Positions 1 through 8,787 are shown, counted from the stretch's first letter. The stretch: DNA of 36,900 bases from Alphaproteobacteria bacterium (GCA_016869835.1 VGDH01000013.1:1-36900); one strand, 5' to 3'. The notes: generated by a model not told the origin, from the letters alone. Numbers and translations are program-made.

Positions 1-225
1 ACGCCATCCGGAGCCGCTCCGCCGGCCACGCCAGCCGTAGCGTCAAGACCAATCATGCACTAAGACTAAAAGCGGACCACTAGATTGGGGCAGGCCACCC
101 TCCGCTACGCAATCATGACAAACCGTTCCATGTGCAATGGCTTCAGACACAACACAGGAACGCGCTGTTGACGGGCTGGGTGAACCGGGGCCTTCGTGGC
201 CTGCGCCGTTCATGCCTTCGGCGGT
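1..225. other. No gene recognised at left edge
   Basis: This stretch lies downstream of the leftmost sugar kinase gene. I see no reading frame with recognisable protein features on either strand and no clear terminator hairpin. Short open frames here lack family motifs and a ribosome binding site. The section around 60-110 has a texture that could be old insertion-sequence debris, but I cannot name a family. Confidence 0.4.
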
Positions 226-1155
226 TTATAGTGCCAGAAGAGCGTCAATCTCGCTGCGGCTTGGCATGGCTGGGGCGGTGCCGGGGCGGGTGACCGAGAT
301 TCCCGCCGTGGCGCAGCCAAAGCGCACTGCGTCGATGACATTGCGCCCTTCGGACAAGGCCACGGCAAAGCCCCCATTGAACGCATCGCCTGCGCCGGTT
401 GTTTCCACAACCGCGCCCGCCGACACGACAGGAACATGAACCGATTGGGTTGCGTCGTGGTAAAGCGCGCCATTCTCGCCCAAGGTGATGATCACCGCGC
501 CAACGCCCTTGGCCAAGAGGGCCGCCGCCGCGATCCGCGCCTCTTCGACCGAGGTGACCGGCAGGCCGGTCAGGGCCTCGGCCTCGGATTCATTGGGCGT
601 CAGAAAATCACACAGCGCCAGCATGCTGTCGGGCAGTTCTGCCGCTGGAGCAGGGTTCAGGATGGTGGTCACACCTGCCGCCCGGGCAATCTGCAATCCG
701 CGCAGCGTCGCTGGAATGGGCTGCTCAAGCTGGGTGATGAAAATCGCGGCGGATTCGACAAGATCAGCCTTTGCCTCGACATCCTCGGCTGACACCCGGC
801 CGGCCGCGCCCGCGGCCACGATGATGGCGTTGTTCCCGGTGGCCTGTTCGATAAAGATATAGGCCGCACCGGTGTAGCTTTCGACGTCAACCTTGACCTC
901 GGGCTTGACGCCCGCCTTGGCCCATGTGGCCCGCGCGATATCGGCAAAAGCGTCATCGCCCAAACGGGTGATGATATGCACGTTTCCGCCTGCCATGGCG
1001 GCGGCGACAGATTGGTTTGACCCTTTGCCGCCGGGCCCCAGCACAAAGGAATGGCCCATGATCGTTTCGCCCATCTTGGGTTGCCGATCTGCCCGATAGG
1101 CGGTGTCAGCGACAAAGATACCAAGAATGACAATGGGTTTTTGTGTTGGCGTCAT
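226..1155 (-). CDS. PfkB-family carbohydrate kinase (ribokinase-like)
   Basis: A 309-residue cytoplasmic sugar kinase of the PfkB/ribokinase family, expected to use ATP to phosphorylate a sugar hydroxyl. The N-terminal PfkB signature GGKGSNQ is at about residues 42-48. The C-terminal signature TTGAGDAFNGG carries the catalytic Asp at about 257. Length is normal for the family. It is the last gene of a leftward operon (ABC ATPase, FucU-like mutarotase, kinase), with only 3 bases separating it from the mutarotase gene. Pairing of a ribokinase-like enzyme with an RbsD/FucU-fold mutarotase recalls rbsD-rbsK. Here the mutarotase is of FucU type, so the substrate may not be ribose. A second, distinct PfkB kinase lies at 16184-17050. 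Family confident, substrate unknown. Confidence 0.9.
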   Translation of the reverse strand: MTPTQKPIVILGIFVADTAYRADRQPKMGETIMGHSFVLGPGGKGSNQSVAAAMAGGNVHIITRLGDDAFADIARATWAKAGVKPEVKVDVESYTGAAYIFIEQATGNNAIIVAAGAAGRVSAEDVEAKADLVESAAIFITQLEQPIPATLRGLQIARAAGVTTILNPAPAAELPDSMLALCDFLTPNESEAEALTGLPVTSVEEARIAAAALLAKGVGAVIITLGENGALYHDATQSVHVPVVSAGAVVETTGAGDAFNGGFAVALSEGRNVIDAVRFGCATAGISVTRPGTAPAMPSRSEIDALLAL

Positions 1156-1158
1156 GGC

Positions 1159-1611
1159 TTATTCCTCGGGCCCGATTACGCCTTTGCGAAGCATGAAGCA
1201 GCCATAGAACCGCCGCTCACCGGTCTGGATGACCGCATAGGCCTTGCGGGCAAGGTCGTAAAACGCAAAGCGTTCGATCGAAATCATCGGGCGCGCACGG
1301 CCTTCGGCGGCGTCAATCTCGGCCTGCACTTCGGCCTGCACCGGGGGGATTGATCGGGCATCGCCCACGATTTCCATACGGCCGGCAAAGTCATCGACAA
1401 AGGTATCGAGCGGGAACACCGACAAGACCGCCTGCACGGCCTGTGCCGCTGTCAGGTTCTCCATGCGCAGAAGCTGGCCAGTGACCGTGGCGCGCGCGAC
1501 TGATTCTGCGGGAAAGTTGGTGTCGGCGATAATCAGCACGTCGCCATGCCCCATGGCGCGCAGGCACCCCAAGACATCAGCATTCAGCCGATTGTCTATT
1601 CCTTTCAGCAT
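1159..1611 (-). CDS. RbsD/FucU-family sugar mutarotase (FucU type), copy 1
   Basis: A 150-residue protein of the RbsD/FucU fold, which interconverts sugar anomers. It matches the FucU branch (L-fucose mutarotase) rather than RbsD. The start MLKGID, the MGHGD motif with the catalytic-type His22, the FP motif near 33-34, RFAFY at 114-118, and the GER..YG and L.KGV tail all agree with FucU. It is the middle gene of the leftward operon and starts 13 bases after the ATPase stop. A paralogue with the same motifs sits at 6754-7209 at the far end of the divergent operon. FucU enzymes also act on other sugars, so L-fucose is inferred from the whole locus. Confidence 0.88.
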   Translation of the reverse strand: MLKGIDNRLNADVLGCLRAMGHGDVLIIADTNFPAESVARATVTGQLLRMENLTAAQAVQAVLSVFPLDTFVDDFAGRMEIVGDARSIPPVQAEVQAEIDAAEGRARPMISIERFAFYDLARKAYAVIQTGERRFYGCFMLRKGVIGPEE

Positions 1612-1624
1612 GGTCGTCTCTCCC

Positions 1625-2674
1625 TTAAATCCGTTGACCCGTGGCCTTGTCGAAAAGGTGCGACGCTACGGCATCGGGCGCAAGGGTGATCGTGTCACCT
1701 GGCACGAAAGCCACACGATTACGGAACACGGCTGTCAGTTCACGCCCGGCAAGGCGCAGGACGACATGGGTCTCCGACCCGGTGGGTTCTATGACCGAGA
1801 CAGTGCCGGTCAACCCTTCATCGGCTTGGTGCAGGTGTTCGGGACGGATGCCGTAGATCACCTCGCGCCCCACATCGGCGCTGATGCCCGCCGGCAGCGG
1901 CAGACGCGCGCCCGACACGTCTACCATGCCGCCTGCAATGCGCCCCTCGACGAGGTTCATCGACGGGCTGCCGATAAAGGCCGCCACAAACACGTTGGCA
2001 GGCCGGTCGTAGAGTTCCAAGGGCGAGCCGACCTGTTCGATGCGGCCACCCTGCATGACCACGATCTTGTCAGCCATGGTCATCGCTTCGATCTGGTCAT
2101 GGGTGACATAGACGGTCGTGGTTTTCAGGCGCTGGTGCAGTTCCTTGATCTCGGTGCGCATCTGCACGCGCAGCTTGGCGTCAAGGTTTGAAAGCGGCTC
2201 GTCGAACAGAAACACCTGAGGATCCCGCACGATGGCCCGGCCCATGGCAACGCGCTGGCGCTGGCCACCCGACAGGGCGCGCGGATAGCGGTCGAGATAG
2301 GGTGTCAGCCCCAGAATTCCGGCCGCATGTTCAACTTTGGCGCGGATGGCCTCTTTGTCCATGCCGCGCATCTTCAGGGCAAAGCCCATGTTGGCCGCCA
2401 CGGTCTTGTGCGGGTAAAGCGCATAGTTTTGAAACACCATGGCAATGTCACGCTCGGACGGGGGCAGGTTGTTCACCCGGTTGTCACCGATCATCACATC
2501 GCCGCCAGTGACGTCCTCCAGCCCCGCGATCATGCGCAGCAAGGTTGACTTGCCACAGCCGGACGGGCCGACAAGCACAACAAAGGCACCATCCGCAATA
2601 TCAAGATCAAGCCCGTGAATGACCTGCAAACCACCATAGCTTTTGCGCAATGCGCGGATCGTCACTTCGGCCAA
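1625..2674 (-). CDS. ABC sugar transporter ATP-binding protein (MalK/UgpC type)
   Basis: The energising subunit of a CUT1-type sugar importer, 349 residues from a TTG start. Walker [10 protein letters not shown] is at about 36-44, the LSGGQ signature at 134-138, Walker B VFLFDE at about 154-159, and a C-terminal TOBE-like regulatory region follows, as in MalK/UgpC. I chose TTG at 2674 because homology begins at once ([14 protein letters not shown]) and a G-rich Shine-Dalgarno lies just upstream. An upstream ATG at 2755 would add 27 unconserved residues. That ATG also lies inside the palindromic operator at 2749-2760. The gene is divergent from the binding-protein gene, and its permeases are at 4731-6754. 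Confidence 0.92.
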   Translation of the reverse strand: MAEVTIRALRKSYGGLQVIHGLDLDIADGAFVVLVGPSGCGKSTLLRMIAGLEDVTGGDVMIGDNRVNNLPPSERDIAMVFQNYALYPHKTVAANMGFALKMRGMDKEAIRAKVEHAAGILGLTPYLDRYPRALSGGQRQRVAMGRAIVRDPQVFLFDEPLSNLDAKLRVQMRTEIKELHQRLKTTTVYVTHDQIEAMTMADKIVVMQGGRIEQVGSPLELYDRPANVFVAAFIGSPSMNLVEGRIAGGMVDVSGARLPLPAGISADVGREVIYGIRPEHLHQADEGLTGTVSVIEPTGSETHVVLRLAGRELTAVFRNRVAFVPGDTITLAPDAVASHLFDKATGQRI

Positions 2675-2748
2675 ACGCTTGCCCCCCCCTTGAAGCCTGT
2701 GGAGATTTCTAACCCGGCACGGCCCGCTCTGTCCATCCGCTGACGATA

Positions 2749-2760
2749 GTAACATGTTAG
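2749..2760. promoter_or_regulatory. Putative GntR operator, site 1
   Basis: The sequence GTAACATGTTAG contains the perfect 10-base palindrome TAACATGTTA. It lies in the 291-base divergent region between the ATPase (leftward) and the binding protein (rightward), and is followed at 2765-2770 by TTGACA, a good -35 hexamer for rightward transcription. It matches 11 of 12 bases of the site at 13506-13517 next to the regulator gene. Operator function is inferred from this recurrence. Confidence 0.65.
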
Positions 2761-2965
2761 AATCTTGACAGAAGCTTATTGCCTTGCGAAGCTGACCTAG
2801 GGGAAGCTGCCGCGCAGGGGACTAGGAGACCCCAAGCCCTATCTTTCAGCCCGTGGTCCCACGAGAATTGGGCCTCGAGCTGTGGGCACAAGACACGTCA
2901 AAAAACAGAAACCAGACCCGAGGCGGGAAATCCGATCCGGGCATGTTCCAAAGGGAGAAGCTATC

Positions 2966-4597
2966 TTGAAAGTTGATCTTTACGAAGCCATGTCACGGGC
3001 CAAACTCAGCCGTCGCCGCATGCTGCAGGGGTCTGCGGCTTTGGGTGCCATGGCTGCCATGCCAACGGCCATGGGCTATGGCCCAGCCATGGCACAAGAT
3101 TCGGTGCGTGCCCAGATTCTGGCGATTCCGGGCGTGGGCAATGGCAGCCCGACCGATGCCGACTGGCAAAAGGTGGGCGAACTGTGCCTTGGGGCGACCA
3201 AAGCGAATGTCGCCGAAGGTGAGTTTGCCGGCGTCGAGCTGACCTTCATGGGTCTCAACAACCAGAACCTGCACAACCTGTTGTTCCGCGGCTTCCTAAA
3301 GCCGTGGGAAACCTACACGGGTGCCAAGATCAACTGGATCGACCTTGCACAGGCCGACTATAACCCGCGTCTGCAGCAGGCGATCGCCACCGGAACCGTC
3401 GACTTCGACATCATCGAAATGGGCGCCCCCTTCGAAGGGGAGACCGCAGGCAAAGGAATGCTGGACGAGATGCCGGATTGGGTCAAGACCCAGATTGAAG
3501 CCGATGACCTCGTTGGCTACCTCCAGCCCCCCGTCGGCACCTGGGATGGCAAATCCTATCGCATCACCATCGACGGCGACTGCCACACCTTCGCTTACCG
3601 CAAGGATTACTTCGGTGAGGGTGCCATTGGCGGCGCCGAGGTTCCCAAGACCTGGCAAGAAGTCAACGCGGTGTCGAGGGCCCTTATTGGCCAGACCGAT
3701 CCGCTGACCGGCCTGCCGGCGCATGGCTATCTTGACCCGCTGAAGGGCTGGGGTGGCTTTGGCTTCTACTTCCTGGCCAACCGCGCCACGGCCTATGTCA
3801 AGCATCCCGATGACCGCGCCTGGCTGTTCGATCCTGACACCATGAAGCCCCGCGTCAACAACGAGGGCTGGGTTCAGGCCATTCAGGACGTGATGGACCT
3901 GATCGCAGCAGGGGCCTATCCGGCTGACCAGATCAACGCTGACCCCGGCACCACGGGCTTCTCGCAGTTCCTTGCCGGCACCGGCTCGATGCTAATGTGG
4001 TGGGGTGACATCGGGTCGTCCGCCCGCACCTCCGACACCTCGGTCGTCGGCGATGTGGTGGGCTTCGGCATCAACCCGGGCTCCAGCCGCCGTTACAACT
4101 CGGTCGCGGGCGCATGGGAAGAAACCGCGAACGAAGCGCCGCTCATGGCCTACATCGGCTGGGGCATCTATGTCACCAACCGCGTGTCGGGCGACGAGAA
4201 AAAGCGCAAGGCAGCATGGTCGGCTGCAGCCCATCTGGGCGGCAAGGACCTGTCGCTGTGGACGGCGGCCTATCCTTCGGGCTTCCAGCCCTATCGCAAC
4301 AGCCACTTCAACTATGATGAATGGGCCGCTGCGGGCTATGACAAGGACTTCGTTGCCGACTACCTCGGCTCGAACGCCGACAGCTACAACCACCCGAACG
4401 CCGCCATTGAACCGCGTATCCCGGGTATCTTCCAGTACTACTCGGTTGCCGAGGATGAACTGGCCAAGGGTTATTCCGGTCAGTACGCTTCGGCGCAGGA
4501 AACCGCCGATGCCATCGCAGCGGCTTGGGAGAAGATCACCGATCAGATTGGCCGCGACAGCCAGATTGCGCTGTACAAAGCCAGCTTGGGTATGTGA
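2966..4597 (+). CDS. ABC sugar transporter solute-binding protein, Tat-exported
   Basis: A periplasmic solute-binding protein of the family 1 extracellular binding protein type, which hands sugar to the two permeases downstream. From TTG at 2966 it has 543 residues, long for the class (usually 400-450). The TTG follows a strong AAGGGAG site with 8-base spacing. The alternative ATG at 2990 lacks a good site. The N-terminus carries a twin-arginine signal (SRRRMLQGSAALG) followed by an Ala-rich stretch ending in AMAQ, so export is probably through Tat. It begins a rightward operon with two permeases and FucU copy 2, separated from the first permease gene by a hairpin. The substrate cannot be read from sequence. 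Confidence 0.88.
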   Translation: MKVDLYEAMSRAKLSRRRMLQGSAALGAMAAMPTAMGYGPAMAQDSVRAQILAIPGVGNGSPTDADWQKVGELCLGATKANVAEGEFAGVELTFMGLNNQNLHNLLFRGFLKPWETYTGAKINWIDLAQADYNPRLQQAIATGTVDFDIIEMGAPFEGETAGKGMLDEMPDWVKTQIEADDLVGYLQPPVGTWDGKSYRITIDGDCHTFAYRKDYFGEGAIGGAEVPKTWQEVNAVSRALIGQTDPLTGLPAHGYLDPLKGWGGFGFYFLANRATAYVKHPDDRAWLFDPDTMKPRVNNEGWVQAIQDVMDLIAAGAYPADQINADPGTTGFSQFLAGTGSMLMWWGDIGSSARTSDTSVVGDVVGFGINPGSSRRYNSVAGAWEETANEAPLMAYIGWGIYVTNRVSGDEKKRKAAWSAAAHLGGKDLSLWTAAYPSGFQPYRNSHFNYDEWAAAGYDKDFVADYLGSNADSYNHPNAAIEPRIPGIFQYYSVAEDELAKGYSGQYASAQETADAIAAAWEKITDQIGRDSQIALYKASLGM

Positions 4598-4680
4598 TCG
4601 GCACAAGGGTGGTGGGGCGCTCCCGCCACCCGACCTGCGATCTTTCGGTGGGGTTTGCCTTATCGCCAAGCCATAAAACC

Positions 4681-4709
4681 AAAAGCTGCGCAGGACTTGC
4701 GCAGCTTTT
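4681..4709 (+). terminator. Intercistronic hairpin after binding-protein gene
   Basis: A perfect 11-base stem (AAAAGCTGCGC pairing with GCGCAGCTTTT) with a 7-base loop ends in a short T run. It lies 84 bases after the binding-protein stop and 22 bases before the permease GTG. The position fits a leaky terminator or 3' stabiliser that keeps binding-protein mRNA in excess over permease mRNA, a common arrangement in ABC sugar operons. Confidence 0.75.
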
Positions 4710-4730
4710 CTTCCCACACGAGGCGGTCTT

Positions 4731-5837
4731 GTGAGCAGTTCAGGCGATCTTTTGCACGTTGTCACCAATGACAGCATTTCGGCAAGTCGCAAGACTTTTG
4801 GCCGTGTCATGATTTGGGGATCGGGGGCATTGATGCTGTTGGTCGCGGCGGCGCAATTGCTACATATGACCGGCTCTGCCGAATTCGGTTTTGAGAACTG
4901 GCGCCCCACGCTTTACACCTACATAACATGGGCGATCTGCCTGTGCTGGGGGCAGGTTTTGCTGCACGGCGAACATGGCAAGCGCACTCTCTTTGTGTTG
5001 CCGGCGGCGCTTTTTGTCATCTCATTGACGGTCTTTCCGCTGCTTTTTGGCCTGATCATCGCCTTTTCCGACTGGAACCTGTCCAGCCCTGATGGCCGCT
5101 CGTTCAATGGTTTGGAAAATGTGCGCCAGATGTGGGCTGATCCGTTCTACTGGAACGCCATGCTGAATATGGTGTGGTATGTGCTTGCGATCCTTGTGGA
5201 ATATGCCATCGCCTTTGCCCTTGCCTTGGCGCTGAATGCCGAGATCCGGGCGCGCAAGTTCTTTCGCGTGGCTTTCTTGTTGCCGCTCATGCTGTCGCCG
5301 GTGGCCGTCAGCTGGATGATCGGCAAATCCATGCTCGAGCCGCGATTTGGTCCTATCGCCAGTCTGGGACGGGCCTTGGGCTGGGACGATCCGTCGTTCT
5401 TTGGCAGCCCTTGGATTGCCAAGGCAACCATCATGGTGATGGACGCGTGGACCTTTATCCCGTTCATGATGATCATGATCCTGGCCGGCTTGCAGGCCAT
5501 TCCCAAGGAACTGCACGAGGCGGCCAAGGTGGACGGCGCCAATGGCTGGCGCGCCTTTTGGGAAGTGACCTTTCCGATGATGCTGCCGGTGTCGATCACG
5601 GCCATCCTGATCCGCATCATCTTCAAGCTGAAGCTGGCCGATATCGTCATCGCCGTCACCTCGGGCGGACCGGGAGGGGCGACGGATACGGTGACCAGCT
5701 TCATTTTCCGCGAATATCGTGACCGCTCGAACGTCGGCTACGGCACGCTTTTGGCCATGGTCTATCTGGTGGTAATCGTCATCGCGATGACATTGCTGAT
5801 GAAATTCGCGGAACGTATTTCAAGGCCGAGAACATGA
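4731..5837 (+). CDS. ABC sugar transporter permease 1 (MalF/UgpA type)
   Basis: An inner-membrane permease of 368 residues with a GTG start preceded by GAGGCGG. The EAA loop that contacts the ATPase is at about 263-282 (EAAKVDGANGWRAFWEV). The core family region begins near residue 85 (RTLFVLPAALFVISL). The preceding 84 residues are an N-terminal extension with two extra hydrophobic segments (about 26-45 and 61-78), making the protein 60-80 residues longer than usual, as in MalF-like proteins. It overlaps the second permease by 4 bases (ATGA), implying translational coupling. Confidence 0.92.
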   Translation: MSSSGDLLHVVTNDSISASRKTFGRVMIWGSGALMLLVAAAQLLHMTGSAEFGFENWRPTLYTYITWAICLCWGQVLLHGEHGKRTLFVLPAALFVISLTVFPLLFGLIIAFSDWNLSSPDGRSFNGLENVRQMWADPFYWNAMLNMVWYVLAILVEYAIAFALALALNAEIRARKFFRVAFLLPLMLSPVAVSWMIGKSMLEPRFGPIASLGRALGWDDPSFFGSPWIAKATIMVMDAWTFIPFMMIMILAGLQAIPKELHEAAKVDGANGWRAFWEVTFPMMLPVSITAILIRIIFKLKLADIVIAVTSGGPGGATDTVTSFIFREYRDRSNVGYGTLLAMVYLVVIVIAMTLLMKFAERISRPRT

Positions 5838-6754
5838 CACAGACCCAGATCTTTCACGACAGCCCGGCCGACCGGGCGCATAGGGTCAAGTGGTTTTCGG
5901 GCCGGTTGGCCGTCTATACCCTGCTGATCCTCTGGGCGATCATCTGCCTGTTCCCGATCTACTGGACGCTGACCACCAGCTTCAAGATGGCCCCCGACGT
6001 GATGAAGGGGAACATGGTGCCTTGGGTCGATTTCACGCCGAAATGGCTGGGCTGGAAATCGCTGGGCCTGTCGCCCGACACCTGGGGCGCTGAAAGCACG
6101 GTGCGGGCCGAATTTCTCAAGCGCTTTGCCAATTCGGCGATCATTGCGGTGACCTCCTCGGTGCTGGCGGTGGCCCTGGGGTCTTTGGCGGCCTATGGCC
6201 TTAGCCGGTTCAGCTATAAATTCGCATGGATGCGCAACAGCGATATCTCGTTCTTCTTTCTGTCCCAGCTGATCTTGCCGCCCGTGGTCTTGGCGCTGCC
6301 GATGCTGGTCTTGTACAAAGAGCTGGCGCTGTTGGACACGCGGATCGGGTTGATCTTGCTTTATACGTTGTCGGTGCTGCCCATCGTCATCTGGATCATG
6401 CGCGATCAGTTTTCTTCCATTCCGACCGAGTTGGAAGAGGCCGCACTCGTGGACGGTTTGTCGATCTGGGGTGCCTTCGTGACCATCATTCTGCCCATCG
6501 CCCTGCCGGGGATGGTCGCCGCCTTCATCCTGTCTTTGGTCTTGACGTGGAATGAGTATTTCTTCGCAGCCCTTCTGACCTCCACCCATTCCAACACCTT
6601 GCCGGTGATGGTTGCCAGCCAGACCGGCAGTCAGGGGATCTCGTGGTGGTCGATGGCCGCCCTGGCTTGGGCTGCAATCTTCCCCTTGATCATCATCGGG
6701 GTGGTCTTGGAGCGCTATATCATCAAGGGCATGGCGGCAGGGGCGGTCAAGTAA
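5834..6754 (+). CDS. ABC sugar transporter permease 2 (MalG/UgpE type)
   Basis: The second inner-membrane permease, 306 residues. The first membrane segment is near 26-46 (AVYTLLILWAIICLFPIYW) and the EAA loop is at about 201-221 (EEAALVDGLSIWGAFVTIILP). It ends with the typical Lys-Gly rich tail (IIKGMAAGAVK). It starts inside the stop of permease 1 and its stop codon shares a base with the ATG of FucU copy 2 (TAATG). The four genes from 2966 therefore form one operon, partly separated by the hairpin at 4681. Length and topology are ordinary for CUT1 MalG-type permeases. Confidence 0.93.
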   Translation: MTQTQIFHDSPADRAHRVKWFSGRLAVYTLLILWAIICLFPIYWTLTTSFKMAPDVMKGNMVPWVDFTPKWLGWKSLGLSPDTWGAESTVRAEFLKRFANSAIIAVTSSVLAVALGSLAAYGLSRFSYKFAWMRNSDISFFFLSQLILPPVVLALPMLVLYKELALLDTRIGLILLYTLSVLPIVIWIMRDQFSSIPTELEEAALVDGLSIWGAFVTIILPIALPGMVAAFILSLVLTWNEYFFAALLTSTHSNTLPVMVASQTGSQGISWWSMAALAWAAIFPLIIIGVVLERYIIKGMAAGAVK

Positions 6755-7209
6755 TGCTCAAGGGAATTGACCAACGCCTAAGCGCGGAAATCGTGCATGT
6801 GCTGATGCTGATGGGGCACGGCGACGATCTGGTAATTTGCGACGTGAACCATCCGGCGGCGACGATTGCGGCCGAGACGACCTATGGCAAGCTGATCGAC
6901 ATGGCGGGGTGCGATATTCCCACGGCGGCGGCTGCGATCTTGTCGCTGATGCCGCTGGACACCTTTGTGCCCGCCCCGGTGGCGCGGATGCAGGTGGTGG
7001 GCAACCCCGACGGAGTCGTGCCGATCTTCGCCCGGATGCAGGCTGTCGTCGACCGCGCTGAAGGCCGCGCGGTCACGATTAAGCCTTTGGAGCGGTTTGC
7101 CTTCTATGCCGCCGCCAAGAAATCCTTTGCGATCATCCGCACCGCAGATTCAGGGCCCTATGGCTGCTTCATCCTCAAGAAGGGCGTGGTCGAGTTGCCA
7201 GAGCTTTGA
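6754..7209 (+). CDS. RbsD/FucU-family sugar mutarotase (FucU type), copy 2
   Basis: A 151-residue FucU-type mutarotase with the same landmarks as the copy at 1159-1611: MLKGID start, MGHGD with His22, RFAFY, and a YG..ILKKGV tail. The rest has diverged clearly, so this is an old paralogue and not a recent duplicate. It is the last gene of the transporter operon, starting on the final base of the permease stop. A mutarotase made with an importer probably equilibrates the incoming sugar anomer before dehydrogenase or kinase action. Two FucU proteins in one locus may serve two different sugars. Confidence 0.88.
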   Translation: MLKGIDQRLSAEIVHVLMLMGHGDDLVICDVNHPAATIAAETTYGKLIDMAGCDIPTAAAAILSLMPLDTFVPAPVARMQVVGNPDGVVPIFARMQAVVDRAEGRAVTIKPLERFAFYAAAKKSFAIIRTADSGPYGCFILKKGVVELPEL

Positions 7210-7220
7210 CCGGGGCCTTG

Positions 7221-7298
7221 GTCGATCCCTAACTCCTGCCGCAGATGGGCCAGTGCAAGCTGCACCCCGGCTTCGCCGAGGCCTGCGGCGGCAAGCAG
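7221..7298 (-). pseudogene. Possible relic of an FMN-dependent hydroxyacid dehydrogenase C-terminus
   Basis: In the gap between the convergent FucU copy 2 and FGGY kinase genes, the minus strand has a 26-codon open stretch reading LLAAAGLGEAGVQLALAHLR and then QELGID. This resembles the C-terminal helix region of LldD/glycolate-oxidase-type enzymes, where a LAAxGExGV...ALxxLRxEL pattern is usual. It has no start, no catalytic region and no clear stop. The match is from memory and short, so chance similarity is quite possible. Confidence 0.22.
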
Positions 7299-7308
7299 GC
7301 AAATTGGG

Positions 7309-8784
7309 TCATGGCAGGGCCTTCATGATGTCGTGGGTCTGGGCGTAAAGCCGTTTCCACAGGGGATATTGCACGGCATAGGCTGGCACGGCTTCGGGCT
7401 CAACCGTCCGCTCATTGGGGTTCCAACGGGCAATATCGGTCGCTTTCGCGGTCCCGATGGCAACAGCGGCCAAAAAGGCATTTCCATAGCTTGCCCCGAC
7501 CGTCTTGGTGCAGACCTGTTGGGCAACCGCCGCAAAGTCAGAGGTTGCTTGCAGCCAAAGCGCGTTCTTGGTGCCGCCGCCCACCGCCATCACCTGCGCC
7601 GGGCTGGCCCCGGCCTCGGCATAGGTTTCCAGAACATGGGCCGTGCCTGCGGCAATGCCTTCGACCACGGCGCGGAACATGTCGGCGCGGGTATGGGTGA
7701 GGTTCAGCCCAAAGAAAGCACCGCGCGCATGGGGGTCATGGATCGGCGTCCGCTCGCCCGAGAAATAGGGCAGGCAGAGCAATCCCTTGGCACCCTTCGG
7801 GCTGGCCTGCGCCTCGACCACCAAGGTGGGAAAATCAGTGTCACGCGCCAGTTGGTCACGGAACCAATGGGTCAGTGTGCCCGAGGTGGCAAGCCCGGCC
7901 ATCGAGGCATGGGTGCCGGGAAACAGCCATGGCGCATACCAAAGACGCGCATCGTGCACGGGTTGCGCCGTGACCTGAATGATGAAGATGGTCGATCCAT
8001 ACATCAGCATCATTTGGCCGGGGTGCTGCACGCCGACCGACACCGCCTCGGCCGCCGCATCAATGGTGCCGCAGGTGACGGGCGTGCCGATGGCAAGGCC
8101 GGTCTCGGCGGCGGCCTCAGCCGTGACATGGCCCGCGATTTCAGTGGACCACATCAAGCGCGGCAGTTTTTCCAGCGGCAGGATGTCGGGTGCCAGATCG
8201 TCGGTCCAATCCTGCCGGGCGATGTCATAAAGCGGCGAGAAATTGGCGGCGGTATAGTGGTCGATCACATACTCGCTGGTCAGTTTCCACGTCAGATAGC
8301 TGGTCGAGGAGAGAACCACCGCGGTCTGGGCGTAAAGCTCGGGATGGGTCTCCTTCAGCCACAGGATCTTGGGCCCAACCTGCTGCGAGGTCAGGGCATT
8401 GCCGCAGCGTCGGTGGATTGTGTCCGCCCCGATCTGGGCGTTCAGGGCCGCGATCTGGTCGGTTGCGCGGGTGTCTACCCCGTAAAGCACACCATTCATC
8501 AAGGGCGCGCCCTTGGCATTCACCGGCAGCATGCACGGGCCGATTGCCGAGGTGGCAACCGCCTTGATCTGGGCAGGGTCCAGCCCGGATTGCACCAGAA
8601 GTTCGCGCGACAGAAAGACGAAATCGCCCCACCAATCCTCGTCCGCGCGGTGCTCGGCCCAACCTGCGCGGGGCACGATCATCTTGTGGGGGCGGCTGGC
8701 GCTGGCGATGATCTGGCCTTGGGTGTCGACCAGAACGCCCTTGGATTCGAAGGTTCCGATGTCGATGCCAAGGGTGTGTGTCAT
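7309..8784 (-). CDS. FGGY-family carbohydrate kinase
   Basis: A 491-residue cytoplasmic kinase of the FGGY family (xylulokinase, fuculokinase, glycerol kinase and relatives). The N-terminal ATPase-fold segment GIDIGTFESKG is present. YGVDTRA lies in the sugar-binding half, and the C-terminal half has the adenosine-binding MAVGGGTKNALWLQATSDFA pattern. Length is typical. It is the last gene of a leftward operon after a BtpA/SgcQ-family gene and an M42 metallohydrolase gene, 3 bases from the latter. The usual substrate would be a ketose or sugar alcohol, possibly made by the isomerase-like protein at 11802-12767. The exact sugar cannot be told. Confidence 0.92.
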   Translation of the reverse strand: MTHTLGIDIGTFESKGVLVDTQGQIIASASRPHKMIVPRAGWAEHRADEDWWGDFVFLSRELLVQSGLDPAQIKAVATSAIGPCMLPVNAKGAPLMNGVLYGVDTRATDQIAALNAQIGADTIHRRCGNALTSQQVGPKILWLKETHPELYAQTAVVLSSTSYLTWKLTSEYVIDHYTAANFSPLYDIARQDWTDDLAPDILPLEKLPRLMWSTEIAGHVTAEAAAETGLAIGTPVTCGTIDAAAEAVSVGVQHPGQMMLMYGSTIFIIQVTAQPVHDARLWYAPWLFPGTHASMAGLATSGTLTHWFRDQLARDTDFPTLVVEAQASPKGAKGLLCLPYFSGERTPIHDPHARGAFFGLNLTHTRADMFRAVVEGIAAGTAHVLETYAEAGASPAQVMAVGGGTKNALWLQATSDFAAVAQQVCTKTVGASYGNAFLAAVAIGTAKATDIARWNPNERTVEPEAVPAYAVQYPLWKRLYAQTHDIMKALP

Positions 8785-8787
8785 GTC

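Noticed and set aside
3992-4909. 305-codon minus-strand frame across the binding-protein end and hairpin
   Set aside because: It crosses the terminator-like hairpin and is antisense to two supported genes; no motif seen.
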